Shown: in pieces, positions 33,781-42,639 of the stretch | How positions within the stretch are numbered: position 1 is the first letter of the stretch | Layout: each line of letters begins with the position of its first letter | Made by a program: the position numbers and the translations under genes | NCBI GenBank assembly: GCA_023379845.1 | Contig: JAMCPG010000057.1 | Coordinates: 1-49,305, forward strand | Reading direction: 5' to 3' | Length of the DNA: 49,305 nucleotides | From: Thermoplasmatota archaeon | GTDB lineage: Archaea; Thermoplasmatota; Thermoplasmata; Thermoplasmatales; Thermoplasmataceae | The notes under the pieces: generated by a model | What the model saw: only the letters and a program-made list of their open reading frames with translations | The model's database searches: none | What the model was told of the DNA's origin: nothing

Positions 33781-35739
33781 TCAATGATGTTTCTCCACGA
33801 TCGGTGGGCCTCTTTCCTTTATTGTTATATTGAAAACAGATCCTTTGAAAAGAATATTCTTGACTTCAATGAAATTGATTTCAGGGGGTAGACGGTTGAC
33901 CGCCGAATAGATCGGAATCAAACCCGTTCTCCATTGTGGTACCAAGTTGAGGAGGCCTTCCAGGACAGCCTGGATAAAAAGCGAGTGGGACCAAACCTGG
34001 GCAAACTGACCCCTCGGTTCAAATGTTTCGCCGTCATAAGTTTCGTTAATCCTTCCAGGATCTTCGGACGAAAATGCTAGATCCATGAAGGTCTTGAGGC
34101 ATCTGAATCCAGTTTGCTCGATACCGTTGTTATAACATGCGATTGCGTGCCATCCTGTCATGAGGGGCCAGATCTGGCCGGTGTGATATCCACGATCATA
34201 CATTGAATCCGTGGAAGACATGGACCGCATGCCTGCCTCTGTGAGTACATCAGGAGAGGAGAGGCGGCGCAAGACTTTCTGAATGGACGGGCTGAAGATG
34301 TACATGCCTGGAACGCTTCCCATCGGCGTGACTATTATCCTTTTTTTGTTGTTCTCGAAAGAGTCCACGAAGTATGGATCTTGAGAGATAAAGAAGCGCG
34401 CAATAAATGCCTCCCTTGATCTTCTGGCATCGCCCGTCTCATTATGAAGAAGGTATGCGGAAGCGGCCAAAGCCTCGACGTACCATGCATTCACCTCTAT
34501 GCAGGCTCCATTCCTCTTGTCAGCCCAGGTCTCCGGCCAGCCCATCAAACCTTCGGAGAAGCTATTCTCTATTAAGCCGTCATTATCCCTGTCAAGATTT
34601 CGGAGAAAAGAAAGTGCTGCCATCAAGTTACCTTTATCAAAAGGTTTACCTGTCCATGCTTCCCTGTAACCCTGGGCGATGATCCATAACGGCGTACTAT
34701 CAATTGACATATATTTTGTCATGATTCCTTTTACGCCGGATACTTCGAAGTTCTGGCCAGTCTGGTCGGCCAGGCTCAGGGTAACCTCGTGAGGAATCCT
34801 GCCATCAGACGCATTTTTCAACAACAGGTCGAGGTGCTCATCTGCCATTTCACTCAATCCAATCATGTAGGCAGAAAACGAAGTCCACAAACCATCCCTT
34901 CCAAAGAACCAGGAAAATTCGGGAAATCCGGCAAAGAACCCGTTCCCGACCTCAGTTTCTGAATAAGATTCAATGATTGCAATCTTGGACCAGAAAAATG
35001 TTTTATCCAGCCTAAAAAGCGATGACTTCAGCACGCAATTTTCCATTGCAGATCCATAATACCTCTCTGCCTGCTCGAACAACTCTTCCTCGTCGGAGCC
35101 AATTTCGCTGCCAATGCTTATGAACGCTCTTGCTTTGATCGCAACCTGCAGCGTTAGCTTTCCGTCCTTGAATGATGCTTCTGCATGAGACCCGGACAAA
35201 CTTATGAAAGTCTGACCCAGGTCGCTTGAAATTTGGATCAATCCTTTGTCATCTTGCCTGACCCTGTATGTTCCTGGCCTCTCGACGGATGGCCACATTT
35301 TAGAGTGATTTATTTCTAACGATATGGTCAGATCCTGATCGGTTTCCGTTGCCAATGAGATGCATGCAAAGCTTGAGCCTGGCGGCACAAAGTCGATCCT
35401 GGAAAGATGAGAATATTCCCTGTAAATGTACCATGGTCTTCTCACGTACTTCATGCATTTAAGAGGAGAGCCGTTCATTTCCATGTGCAGCATGGAGAAA
35501 TGCTGAAGGTTACCTGTCCATAGCCCGTATCTTTTCCTGGAAGACGACGGCGTATCCAGATGGCCATCCTGTCTCAGTATGAGATGTGCTTTTTTTCCCT
35601 TCATAAGTGATAGTCCGCACAAGCCCGATTGAGATGCTTGATCTTCACGAATCCATGCATCTATGACTTTGTCGTTATCTTCTTGTTTCAAACTGGCACA
35701 GAAAGAGAACTCCTCTCTAATCACACCATGAAAACACAT
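33781..35739 (-). CDS. Glycoside hydrolase with (alpha/alpha)6-type domain, debranching-enzyme/glucoamylase-like
   Basis: 652 residues with no signal peptide, so cytoplasmic. The first about 230 residues are beta-rich. From about 235 a six-hairpin-type catalytic domain begins, with 'FFAGFPEFSWFFGRDGLWTSFSA' (269-290), 'SIDSTPLWIIAQGYREAW' (near 345-360), 'LDRDNDGLIENSF' and 'GWPETWADKRNGACIEVNAWYVEAL', then 'YDRGYHTGQIWPLMTGWHA'. This order resembles amylo-alpha-1,6-glucosidase (COG3408) and related GH15/GH63-like enzymes. Acidic residues in WFFGRD, the DGLIE stretch and IEVNAW are the likely catalytic or binding ones. Probable substrates are storage or environmental glucans. Divergent from the PaiB-like gene. 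Confidence 0.8.
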   Translation of the reverse strand: MCFHGVIREEFSFCASLKQEDNDKVIDAWIREDQASQSGLCGLSLMKGKKAHLILRQDGHLDTPSSSRKRYGLWTGNLQHFSMLHMEMNGSPLKCMKYVRRPWYIYREYSHLSRIDFVPPGSSFACISLATETDQDLTISLEINHSKMWPSVERPGTYRVRQDDKGLIQISSDLGQTFISLSGSHAEASFKDGKLTLQVAIKARAFISIGSEIGSDEEELFEQAERYYGSAMENCVLKSSLFRLDKTFFWSKIAIIESYSETEVGNGFFAGFPEFSWFFGRDGLWTSFSAYMIGLSEMADEHLDLLLKNASDGRIPHEVTLSLADQTGQNFEVSGVKGIMTKYMSIDSTPLWIIAQGYREAWTGKPFDKGNLMAALSFLRNLDRDNDGLIENSFSEGLMGWPETWADKRNGACIEVNAWYVEALAASAYLLHNETGDARRSREAFIARFFISQDPYFVDSFENNKKRIIVTPMGSVPGMYIFSPSIQKVLRRLSSPDVLTEAGMRSMSSTDSMYDRGYHTGQIWPLMTGWHAIACYNNGIEQTGFRCLKTFMDLAFSSEDPGRINETYDGETFEPRGQFAQVWSHSLFIQAVLEGLLNLVPQWRTGLIPIYSAVNRLPPEINFIEVKNILFKGSVFNITIKERGPPIVEKHH

Positions 35740-35836
35740 GACCCTTCTTATTTGATTCTATTGCAATTTAGTGTAATCACCATAACGAAGGAAGTGCGAA
35801 TGATCACGTTAATTAAGAGAGCAAGTATGCATATTC

Positions 35837-36439
35837 ATGTTTATACCTGATTACTTCAGGAATGATGATTTACGGGCTAAACTCTCCTTGATGCAAGAGA
35901 ATCCGTTTGCCTATTTCATGACTCCCGTCGGGGATAGGGTGATGTTCACTCCCCTTCCAGCAGTGGTTGAGGAAAACTCCGGAGAAGTTACTATTTGTGC
36001 CCATATGGCAGCAATGAATGACCATTCTAGTTATATTGAGGGTTCCATAATGACTGTTGTGTTCATGGGGCCACATCATTACGTATCTCCACGCTGGTAT
36101 GTCGATCCACGATCCGTACCCACCTGGAACTATGCTCTCGTTGTTGCAACAGGAAAGGCAGAGCTTCTTGACCATGCAGGCACCCTCAGGCTTTTGAAGC
36201 GACTTTCTGATATCTTTGATCCCCAATGGAGTGCGCTGGAAAAAGAGAAAGAGGGATATTATCAAAAAATGATACCCCAGATTGTTGCTTTCAGCGTTAA
36301 ATGCACCTCCTTGGAAGGAAAGTTCAAACTATCTCAAAATCATCCTCTTGAGGATAGAAAGCGGGTGGTTGCCGCGCTTGAAGCATCAGATCATGATGGC
36401 CGGCTCATGGCTGATCTCATGAAACGCAATGTTCTCTAA
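35837..36439 (+). CDS. PaiB-like FMN-binding protein
   Basis: 200 residues. The N-terminus 'MFIPDYFRNDD' and the block 'GPHHYVSPRWYVDPRSVPTWNYALVVATGKAEL' are diagnostic of the PaiB/FMN-binding split-barrel family, annotated as negative transcriptional regulators of protease and sporulation genes in Bacillus. The fold binds flavin; a redox or protective role is as likely as gene regulation here. The C-terminal 'KFKLSQNHPLEDRKRVVAALE' matches the family tail. No signal or membrane segment. A GTTAATTAAG box at 35812-35821 may be its TATA element. Confidence 0.9.
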   Translation: MFIPDYFRNDDLRAKLSLMQENPFAYFMTPVGDRVMFTPLPAVVEENSGEVTICAHMAAMNDHSSYIEGSIMTVVFMGPHHYVSPRWYVDPRSVPTWNYALVVATGKAELLDHAGTLRLLKRLSDIFDPQWSALEKEKEGYYQKMIPQIVAFSVKCTSLEGKFKLSQNHPLEDRKRVVAALEASDHDGRLMADLMKRNVL

Positions 36440-36486
36440 GGACATTGACAGGAGATCCATTACATATGAAGCATGTTTATTTAAGA

Positions 36487-37092
36487 TTATGAAAACTCTT
36501 TGTTCACGTTTCTTCGTGTCCTGCTGAAGAACCTGCTCAGTCCAAGATACAAAAGCCCAAAGATCAGGAGGGCAAAAAGCGGATTTATGTTGAGAGTTGG
36601 AACTGATGTAATGAACAGGTAAAAAAGGAATGCGGATCCGCTTGCTATTATTCCGATTCCAAAGCTGAAATTGTTGAGTTTTCCTATCTCAGAAGCCCAT
36701 TCCTTTTCATCGTAGCCATTCTCTGTTGCAACTTTTCTCAATGAGTTCGCAGTTTCGTACGACATGACTGCTATCAACCCAATTTCTGCAAAAAAGAGAA
36801 GATCGAGCAGGTTGCCTATATCTCCTAAAGGTAGGCCGGCCGTGAAATGCAGGTATTTTACAATGTATCCTTTGCTGAACATTATGGCGACAATGGGGAA
36901 AAGAAAACTGACAAACTTCAATGGATTTTTTCTGCCCGGAATTCTGGCGAAGTAGATGCTTCCAAAGACGCATAAGATGCTGATTACACCGAAGGCAATT
37001 GACAGCGTGCTTCCAGATACAGTGAGCAGAAAAAGCCCGGGAAGGAGTAAGAGAAGAGTTCCGATTACAAGCAAAACAATAGATCTCATCAT
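36487..37092 (-). CDS. Hypothetical membrane protein, end of MoxR/DUF58 operon
   Basis: 201 residues with about five hydrophobic segments (roughly 3-25, 28-48, 58-75, 92-112, 145-187) and a basic C-terminus (SRTRRNVNKEFS). A charged loop around 115-140 (ETANSLRKVATENGYDEKEWASEIGKL) is probably cytoplasmic. No family recognised. Its start directly abuts the DUF58 stop, so it is the last gene of that operon and likely works with it at the membrane. Confidence 0.75.
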   Translation of the reverse strand: MMRSIVLLVIGTLLLLLPGLFLLTVSGSTLSIAFGVISILCVFGSIYFARIPGRKNPLKFVSFLFPIVAIMFSKGYIVKYLHFTAGLPLGDIGNLLDLLFFAEIGLIAVMSYETANSLRKVATENGYDEKEWASEIGKLNNFSFGIGIIASGSAFLFYLFITSVPTLNINPLFALLIFGLLYLGLSRFFSRTRRNVNKEFS

Positions 37093-38400
37093 TCACCTCA
37101 AGGACGCCGTGAGGCGCGATATTATTCTGCCATAGGAGGTCCTGCCTGGATCCCATGGAACGATCTCGGCAAGGCCTGAAATCTCCCGGTACATGTTCCT
37201 TTTTGCCTTCTTGCTGAATGCCTCAGTGTATATGGATGATATGTCATAAGGGCTTATTCGCTCAAAAATGCTGTATGGAAGTATGTCAACAAGCACTATT
37301 TTCGATGATACTGAACGTACAATTTTAAGCATGGCTTTAAGCTGGGCAAGATTGTTTTCCACCAGGCTGGTAACGAGAAATATTGAAGGTACTGTCTCCC
37401 TGGCAACGGAAGCGAACTCGCGGCTTATGGGGTAAGTACCCGGAATAAACTTCACTGCCTCGACGAGCATGACCCTTCTTCTTATCCTTAGGTACTGCTC
37501 CATTCCGGATCCCGGAACCACCACATCTCTCTTAATCCCACGGTTTTTCTGCATCACCCAGATGCCGACGTTATACTGGTAATTAAGCAGCAGATTTGAG
37601 AATGAGAGGATCATGTTAATGCCTGACTCAAGCGGATTCTCCTCTTTTGTGCCCTGCCTCATGGGACTTGAATTGTCGATTGCAAAGATTGTTGAATGCA
37701 AGCCTTCTCGCTCGTACTGGTTTACCAGGATTGAGCCACCAGATGCACTCCTTGCAGAGGCTTTCCAGTTGATGATCCTGTATGGATCACCGGGCGTATA
37801 GGCACGGATTGAGTCAAAATCGGTCGAGGCGGGGCCTATCCTGGATCTAGCATTTCTGGGGTTCAGCCTTGTCGATCTTATCCTGAGTCCCTTCTTCCTG
37901 AGTATCTCAATGTTTGGAAGAACCTCCACCTTGATTGCACATGGTATCTTTCCCTCTTTGGAGTTCAGGATTCCCATGGTAGGGTTGTATGTGTACCTGA
38001 CTTCCTTCCAGTCAAAGCTCCCCCTCCTGAGAGCCTTCATCTTGTAGGTGAGATCATAGTTTCTGTGCCTCAGTCCTTTGAATACAACACGAACGTTTGA
38101 GCCGTCGGTCAGTTTGAAAAAGTCAAAGAATGGCAATTCAAAGAGGAAAATTCCTGCCCCCCTGTTTATGGAGATAGAAGCCATGACCTCAAACTCGTCC
38201 CCCACCTTCAGCTTGGGCGGAAACTCCACGCTAACATGGATGCTGCTCTCCTCGTCAAGAACGTACATTATGCCGACATAGAGAAGGGGAAATATAACCA
38301 GCAGGGCAGCGAGCAGCGTGCCTGAAAGGAATGCCAGGACCGCAAAGCTTGAAGCGATGGCAAGAAATCCAAGCAGGCTCTTCGTCCATGTCTTTTCCAT
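37093..38400 (-). CDS. DUF58 domain protein
   Basis: 435 residues. A membrane hairpin (about 10-46) is followed by a beta-rich extracellular-type or lumenal domain, then the DUF58 core 'FDSIRAYTPGDPYRIINWKASARS' (195-218), the RxYxxGDxxRxIxWKxSAR signature. After it comes a VWA-like region with 'IFAIDNSSPM' resembling DxSxSM of a MIDAS site but with N and P substitutions. Known: DUF58 proteins are encoded with MoxR ATPases in a chaperone-like or assembly system; the biochemistry is unclear. It sits 8 bp after the MoxR gene. Confidence 0.92.
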   Translation of the reverse strand: MEKTWTKSLLGFLAIASSFAVLAFLSGTLLAALLVIFPLLYVGIMYVLDEESSIHVSVEFPPKLKVGDEFEVMASISINRGAGIFLFELPFFDFFKLTDGSNVRVVFKGLRHRNYDLTYKMKALRRGSFDWKEVRYTYNPTMGILNSKEGKIPCAIKVEVLPNIEILRKKGLRIRSTRLNPRNARSRIGPASTDFDSIRAYTPGDPYRIINWKASARSASGGSILVNQYEREGLHSTIFAIDNSSPMRQGTKEENPLESGINMILSFSNLLLNYQYNVGIWVMQKNRGIKRDVVVPGSGMEQYLRIRRRVMLVEAVKFIPGTYPISREFASVARETVPSIFLVTSLVENNLAQLKAMLKIVRSVSSKIVLVDILPYSIFERISPYDISSIYTEAFSKKAKRNMYREISGLAEIVPWDPGRTSYGRIISRLTASLR

Positions 38401-38408
38401 TCTGATAC

Positions 38409-39377
38409 CTACATCGGTACTACAATCTTGTCCGCATATTCCCCTACGATCGATTCGGTATCGACATCTTCCAGTGAAATCTCAGGCTTCAAAACCAGCC
38501 TGTGCGAGAGTGTCTGTCTCACAATTGCCTTGACATCGTCAGGCGTGACGAAATCCCTTTTCTCAATGACAGCTTTTGCCCTGCTCATCCTGAGAAGTGA
38601 GATCAGGCCACGAGGGCTTGGGCCGGCGGCTACCCTGTCGTCCTGGCGTATAACATTAAAACCTGCAATGTATGAAATGATCTGGTCGCTGACAGTTATT
38701 GATGATTCCATTATGCGCTGTATATTCAGAAGGGTCTCTGCTTCCATAACGCGGGCAGCACTTGAACTTGGATCGTCGGATTTCCATCCTATTCTTCGCT
38801 TCAGCAGATCAACCTCGTTTTCCGGGTAACCTATGGATAGGCGGATCATGAATCTGTCCATCTGTGCTTCAGGGAGTGGATATGTCCCCTCGAATTCTAT
38901 AGGGTTCTGCGTCGCCAGTACTATAAATGGTAAAGGAAGCTTGTAGGTTTCTCCTTCAATTGTCACTTGTTTCTCTTCCATTGCCTCTAGCAGTGCGGCC
39001 TGTGTTTTCGGCGGCGCCCTGTTAATTTCATCAGCCAGTATAAGATTTGAAAATATAGGTCCCTTTATCGTCTCAAAAGTACCTGACTCCTGCCGCCATA
39101 CCTTTGTCCCTGTGATATCGCTTGGAAGCAGATCCGGCGTGAACTGTATCCTTCTGTAGCTTAAACCGAGCACACGCGCAAAGAGTTTTGCCAGAAAAGT
39201 CTTTCCAACACCCGGATTGTCTTCCAACAGGACATGACCTGACGATGCCATGGCAGCAAGGATTTTGTCCACAACCTCGGTCTTTCCAAGGAAATACTTT
39301 CTTATCTCTTCTGTGGCAGCCTGCATCGTGGTTATTGTCTGACTCAGTTCTGTGCCGGATTCGCTTTGCTTTTCCAT
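38409..39377 (-). CDS. MoxR-type AAA+ ATPase
   Basis: 322 residues. Walker A is NPGVGKT (54-60), Walker B is ILADEINRAPPKTQ (113-125, acidic pair at 116-117), and 'ATQNPIEFEGTYPLPEAQMDRF' holds the sensor region with the usual MoxR wording. The C-terminal lid has 'GPSPRGLISLLRMSRAKA'. Known: MoxR ATPases act in assembly or metal insertion for partner proteins, often with VWA/DUF58 proteins. The ATG at 39377 overlaps the upstream gene by 34 bp; a second Met at 39326 would remove the overlap and still keep the whole AAA+ domain. Confidence 0.95.
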   Translation of the reverse strand: MEKQSESGTELSQTITTMQAATEEIRKYFLGKTEVVDKILAAMASSGHVLLEDNPGVGKTFLAKLFARVLGLSYRRIQFTPDLLPSDITGTKVWRQESGTFETIKGPIFSNLILADEINRAPPKTQAALLEAMEEKQVTIEGETYKLPLPFIVLATQNPIEFEGTYPLPEAQMDRFMIRLSIGYPENEVDLLKRRIGWKSDDPSSSAARVMEAETLLNIQRIMESSITVSDQIISYIAGFNVIRQDDRVAAGPSPRGLISLLRMSRAKAVIEKRDFVTPDDVKAIVRQTLSHRLVLKPEISLEDVDTESIVGEYADKIVVPM

Positions 39378-40510
39378 GTTTCGTTTTCCCCTGTTATAGA
39401 TAATTGCGCTATAACCTTCTTTACTATATCATTTCTCACTGAGATCTGTGCCTCGATTATCTTCTTCAAGTTGATGAAACCATAAATTTGCGTATCACGC
39501 GGTTTGTAACTGGTTATAGGGCGAAGTGTACTTTCTATCTCTGCATACGTCTTCTCATTTCTCGTCATGAGGGAGGAGAGCGCAATCAGGAGTCTTCCGC
39601 TGTCGCCCTTGATTACAAACTGTTTTATCGCTTCAAGCAGGAAATTCATGTCCGGATTAACAACAACGTCATCCTTATACTCAAATTTCTTGTAAACCTT
39701 GTAAGTAACTGTGTCTATGAACCTGGAAGTCAGGACGTACAGTTTCATGATTAAATAGAATACTCCAAGGCCAAGGAGCATTATAAAGCCTATCACAATG
39801 ATGCTGTTTATGTAAGCTGATTTTGGAATCAGGATTACGGCATAGAATAGTGCAAGCAAAGCTACGAGGCCAACCCACTTTGAACCGTTTGCCTTCATAT
39901 AAGAGGCAAGCCTCTTCAGTCCTGAACTCCTGGGTGTATCATAGTAGAAAACCCAGGTGTCAATCATGATTCCTGCCAGGAATACAGCATAAAAAACTGG
40001 TGAGATATAGTGAATCAGTGGTGCGTAAGAGAAGAATATTCCTAAGGATAGCGCGAAAAAATACTTTGAGATTTTGGAGGCGTAAAGACCGGTTGAAAGA
40101 TGGTTTCCATCTATCAACACCTTGTAACCATAATAAGAAATTGAGAACGAAAGCAGCAATATGAATATCGGTGTAATGTAGATAGCATAGGAGGAAAAAC
40201 CAGTAACAGAGCCATAAGTTACAAATAGCGTTTCCAGAAAGAGCGCCTCGTATACTGACGAAGCGAAAATTATCTGCAGAAACCTCCCCGATCCAGTGAA
40301 ACCGTAAATTGAAGCCACCCTGCCGAAGTATGATATGATCAGCGGAAACAGAAACAGCGCTATCAGGTCCGACAGGATTGAATTCCTGTAAAGAAGGAAG
40401 AGAACAGGAGGTATGACAAATATGAGGACAATGATGCCAATGAAATACTTCAGACTGGATGCAATAAGTGTCCTTGATCGTCCTTTCAATGCCAAATTAA
40501 TTCCCCGCAC
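39344..40510 (-). CDS. Hypothetical polytopic membrane protein, MoxR operon
   Basis: 388 residues with about eight or nine hydrophobic helices spread over residues 17-270, then a soluble, probably cytoplasmic C-terminal domain of about 115 residues ('LLEAIKQFVIKGDSGRLLIALSSLMTRNEKTYAEIESTLRPIT...VRNDIVKKVIAQLS'). No family recognised. It overlaps the gene before it by 14 bp and the MoxR gene after it by 34 bp, so all three are coupled. The position is where TgpA/DUF3488-like membrane proteins occur in bacterial MoxR clusters, but no transglutaminase motif is visible. Confidence 0.75.
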   Translation of the reverse strand: MRGINLALKGRSRTLIASSLKYFIGIIVLIFVIPPVLFLLYRNSILSDLIALFLFPLIISYFGRVASIYGFTGSGRFLQIIFASSVYEALFLETLFVTYGSVTGFSSYAIYITPIFILLLSFSISYYGYKVLIDGNHLSTGLYASKISKYFFALSLGIFFSYAPLIHYISPVFYAVFLAGIMIDTWVFYYDTPRSSGLKRLASYMKANGSKWVGLVALLALFYAVILIPKSAYINSIIVIGFIMLLGLGVFYLIMKLYVLTSRFIDTVTYKVYKKFEYKDDVVVNPDMNFLLEAIKQFVIKGDSGRLLIALSSLMTRNEKTYAEIESTLRPITSYKPRDTQIYGFINLKKIIEAQISVRNDIVKKVIAQLSITGENETWKSKANPAQN

Positions 40511-41726
40511 ATATGATTATTTTTGGATCGTCCAGCTTGGATAAGCCCCTGAGAAAATTCTCAAAGTCGTCCCGCCTTATCTTCTTGTATCCGTAAAAGC
40601 TGCGTTCATAGGCAGATACTATCTCGTCGTAGCTGGATGTTCCAGAAATTGATCCAATAGGCTTCATCTTAGCTATAATCTCCCTTGCAGTCATGCTTGG
40701 CTGAGCCTGAGTGTTATAGTTCACGAAGTTTAGCAGGAAGAATCTTCTTACGTCCTCAGAATAATCGATAGCCCTAATCAGGAGAGAATCCTCTTCGTCC
40801 TCACTAACAGCCTTGACAAGGTTGCAGCGCTCCTGGAGCCTTAATGCATACACACCTTCTGCGTTTTGTTTTAAACCAGCCGGCAAGGTAAGGTATGATC
40901 CTTCCTCCACCTTCATGTTTAGAGTGTCACTTTTCTGCCATATAAGCGGCAGATCACTTGGTATGGGAGGATGCAGAAGTCCTCTGATAGACTTCCATCC
41001 GGAGATGCCTGCGATCACCTCCCCATGCTGGAGGTCCATGAGTTCCTCGCGGCTCATTGTGGCATCCTTCACCTGTTCAGGCACAATCACAGCTTCTAGT
41101 ATTTCCTCCTGATCCTCCTTACGCGATGATGCATCCCGGTTTTTCCGAGCCTGGTTTACGACAGTGAATGCGAGCACGACAGAAACTATGGCGACAATTA
41201 TGATCAGTATGATTGGATTCAATATTATTGGCAGGATCGGGTTTACCTGACCTCCTTTGCCTTGACCTGTGCCTCCTTTTCCTGTGTTGCCAGATGATCC
41301 ACCTGGTCCTCCTGGTCCTCCAGATCCTCCATTCCCGCTATTTCCGCCTTTGCCCGAACCGAGGCCGAAAAGTGATCCCAGGGATGAAAGATTAAAAGGG
41401 AATCTAAAGTTTGAGAAATTGTAGCTAATATTGAAATGAGGAAAATTCAATGAAGGAAAGTGGAAAATACCTGAAAAATTGAGTGAGAATGGAAAGCCAT
41501 TAAAAGAGAGCCCAGAAAAACCGAAACCTCCGCCTCCGCCACCTCCAGAGCCTGAACCTGAACCTGGGCCACTTCCTCCTGTAGTTGAACCGGTACCTTT
41601 CCCACCGGGGCTTGTGCTCTGCGTCTTTCCAACAGCCAGTTCCTGGAAAGTTGTGACTGAAGAAGCGACAAGCCAGCCCAGCAGTAATATTATGATGACC
41701 AGCAGGACGAGGCTCTTCTTGTTCAT
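40497..41726 (-). CDS. Gly-rich membrane protein with DUF4129-like C-terminus, first gene of MoxR operon
   Basis: About 409 residues. An N-terminal membrane helix (VLLVIIILLLGWLVA) is followed by an extracytoplasmic low-complexity region: a Gly/Ser run, then a Phe/Asn/Ser-rich stretch (residues about 70-120, repeated 'F-N/H-F' spacing), then another Gly-rich run. A second helix (about 168-192) leads to a cytoplasmic domain ending 'SYDEIVSAYERSFYGYKKIRRDDFENF', which matches the DUF4129 pattern seen beside MoxR/DUF58 genes. I use ATG 41726; the TTG just before it is less likely. An inverted repeat surrounds the start. It heads a five-gene operon running to 36487. Confidence 0.75.
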   Translation of the reverse strand: MNKKSLVLLVIIILLLGWLVASSVTTFQELAVGKTQSTSPGGKGTGSTTGGSGPGSGSGSGGGGGGGFGFSGLSFNGFPFSLNFSGIFHFPSLNFPHFNISYNFSNFRFPFNLSSLGSLFGLGSGKGGNSGNGGSGGPGGPGGSSGNTGKGGTGQGKGGQVNPILPIILNPIILIIIVAIVSVVLAFTVVNQARKNRDASSRKEDQEEILEAVIVPEQVKDATMSREELMDLQHGEVIAGISGWKSIRGLLHPPIPSDLPLIWQKSDTLNMKVEEGSYLTLPAGLKQNAEGVYALRLQERCNLVKAVSEDEEDSLLIRAIDYSEDVRRFFLLNFVNYNTQAQPSMTAREIIAKMKPIGSISGTSSYDEIVSAYERSFYGYKKIRRDDFENFLRGLSKLDDPKIIICAGN

Positions 41727-41740
41727 CAAATATTGATGAA
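41722..41740. promoter_or_regulatory. Inverted repeat over the start of the MoxR operon
   Basis: TTCATCA (41722-41728) and TGATGAA (41734-41740) form a perfect 7-bp inverted repeat with a 5-bp spacer, spanning the ATG at 41726. AT-rich sequence at about 41750-41761 could be the TATA box, which would put this palindrome at the transcription start. An operator is possible. Confidence 0.4.
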
Positions 41741-41859
41741 AAACAGGTTATTATCTTTATCCATTAATCTTGGTCATGGGAAGGGTAATGATTTTTCTAA
41801 ATTGTTCTCCAATATTGCAAAAAAAATTATTGCAACTTTATAAGAGTGGAGCAGAGCAG

Positions 41860-42588
41860 TCACTCCTGAAAAATAAAGTTGATTGCACTTGATACTGCAC
41901 CGTTAAGATACCTGGAAATAAAAGGTGGCCTGGGGGAAAGATTTCTGACCTTGCCTGAGATCTGGAACTTTTCCTTCAAGTAAGAAAGAGCATCCCCCGT
42001 GTCACCGATTGCATCTATAAGACCCAGTTCAAGACCCTTCTTTGAAGAGAAAACGTCTCCGTTTATGACCGATGTGACTTTGTCATCGGATATGTGCCTC
42101 AAACGTATGATGTCATTTCTAAAACCCTCGAAAAGATCAACCAGCGTGCTATTCATATGTTCAATTGCTTGCTGGTCACGTTCTTCGAATGGAGACAAAA
42201 GGCTTTTGAATTCACCAACTTTGGCAATGTCAACCTTCACGCCTAGCTTGTCCATAAGTCCCTTGAATGATGGCAATATGCTTATAATCCCAACTGACCC
42301 CACTATCGATGTTCCAGACGCGTATATCCTGTCACAAGAAGCGGCTATCCAGTAGCTGCCAGATGCCCCGGTTCCTGAAATAACTGCATGTACTGGTTTC
42401 CTTTTTGAAAGCTCCTGTACCTTCCTGGCTATGGTTTCAGAGCTTGAGGCGCTCCCGCCCGGGGAATTTATGTATATGATAACTGCCCGATATTTTTTCT
42501 TGACTTGAACATAATTTAATATCGGAACTATACGATTTTCCATGCGATCGTTAATGTTTCCGATAATGTCGATCCTCGCAATTGCCAT
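41860..42588 (-). CDS. Signal peptide peptidase-like serine protease (S49), soluble form
   Basis: 242 residues with the SppA/ClpP fold: 'IIYINSPGGSASSSE' (37-51), the nucleophile region GTGASGSYWIAAS (Ser76 in ASG), 'SIVGSVGII' (94-102) and the proposed catalytic Lys128 in VGEFKSLLSPFEER. Known: SppA uses a Ser/Lys dyad to degrade signal peptide remnants in membranes. Unusually there is no N-terminal membrane helix; the protein starts directly at the first strand (MAIARIDIIGNI). It may be peripheral, or use the hydrophobic C-terminus (YLNGAVSSAINFIFQ). It is divergent from the nuclease gene with a shared TATA box. Confidence 0.88.
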   Translation of the reverse strand: MAIARIDIIGNINDRMENRIVPILNYVQVKKKYRAVIIYINSPGGSASSSETIARKVQELSKRKPVHAVISGTGASGSYWIAASCDRIYASGTSIVGSVGIISILPSFKGLMDKLGVKVDIAKVGEFKSLLSPFEERDQQAIEHMNSTLVDLFEGFRNDIIRLRHISDDKVTSVINGDVFSSKKGLELGLIDAIGDTGDALSYLKEKFQISGKVRNLSPRPPFISRYLNGAVSSAINFIFQE

Positions 42589-42610
42589 CTTTTCTGATCA
42601 GCATATTATT

Positions 42611-42620
42611 ATTTAAATAT
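42611..42620. promoter_or_regulatory. Single palindromic TATA box for two divergent genes
   Basis: ATTTAAATAT contains ATTTAAAT (42611-42618), which is identical on both strands. Its centre is about 27 nt from the SppA-like ATG (42588) and 25 nt from the nuclease ATG (42640). No other TATA-like element fits between them, so one box probably directs leaderless transcription both ways. Confidence 0.6.
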
Positions 42621-42639
42621 GATCTCATGTCATGTATTC

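Noticed and set aside
41479-41736. Plus-strand Pro/Glu-rich open frame
   Set aside because: It is the exact antisense of the Gly/Ser-rich region of the minus-strand membrane protein; low-complexity codons create an open mirror frame.
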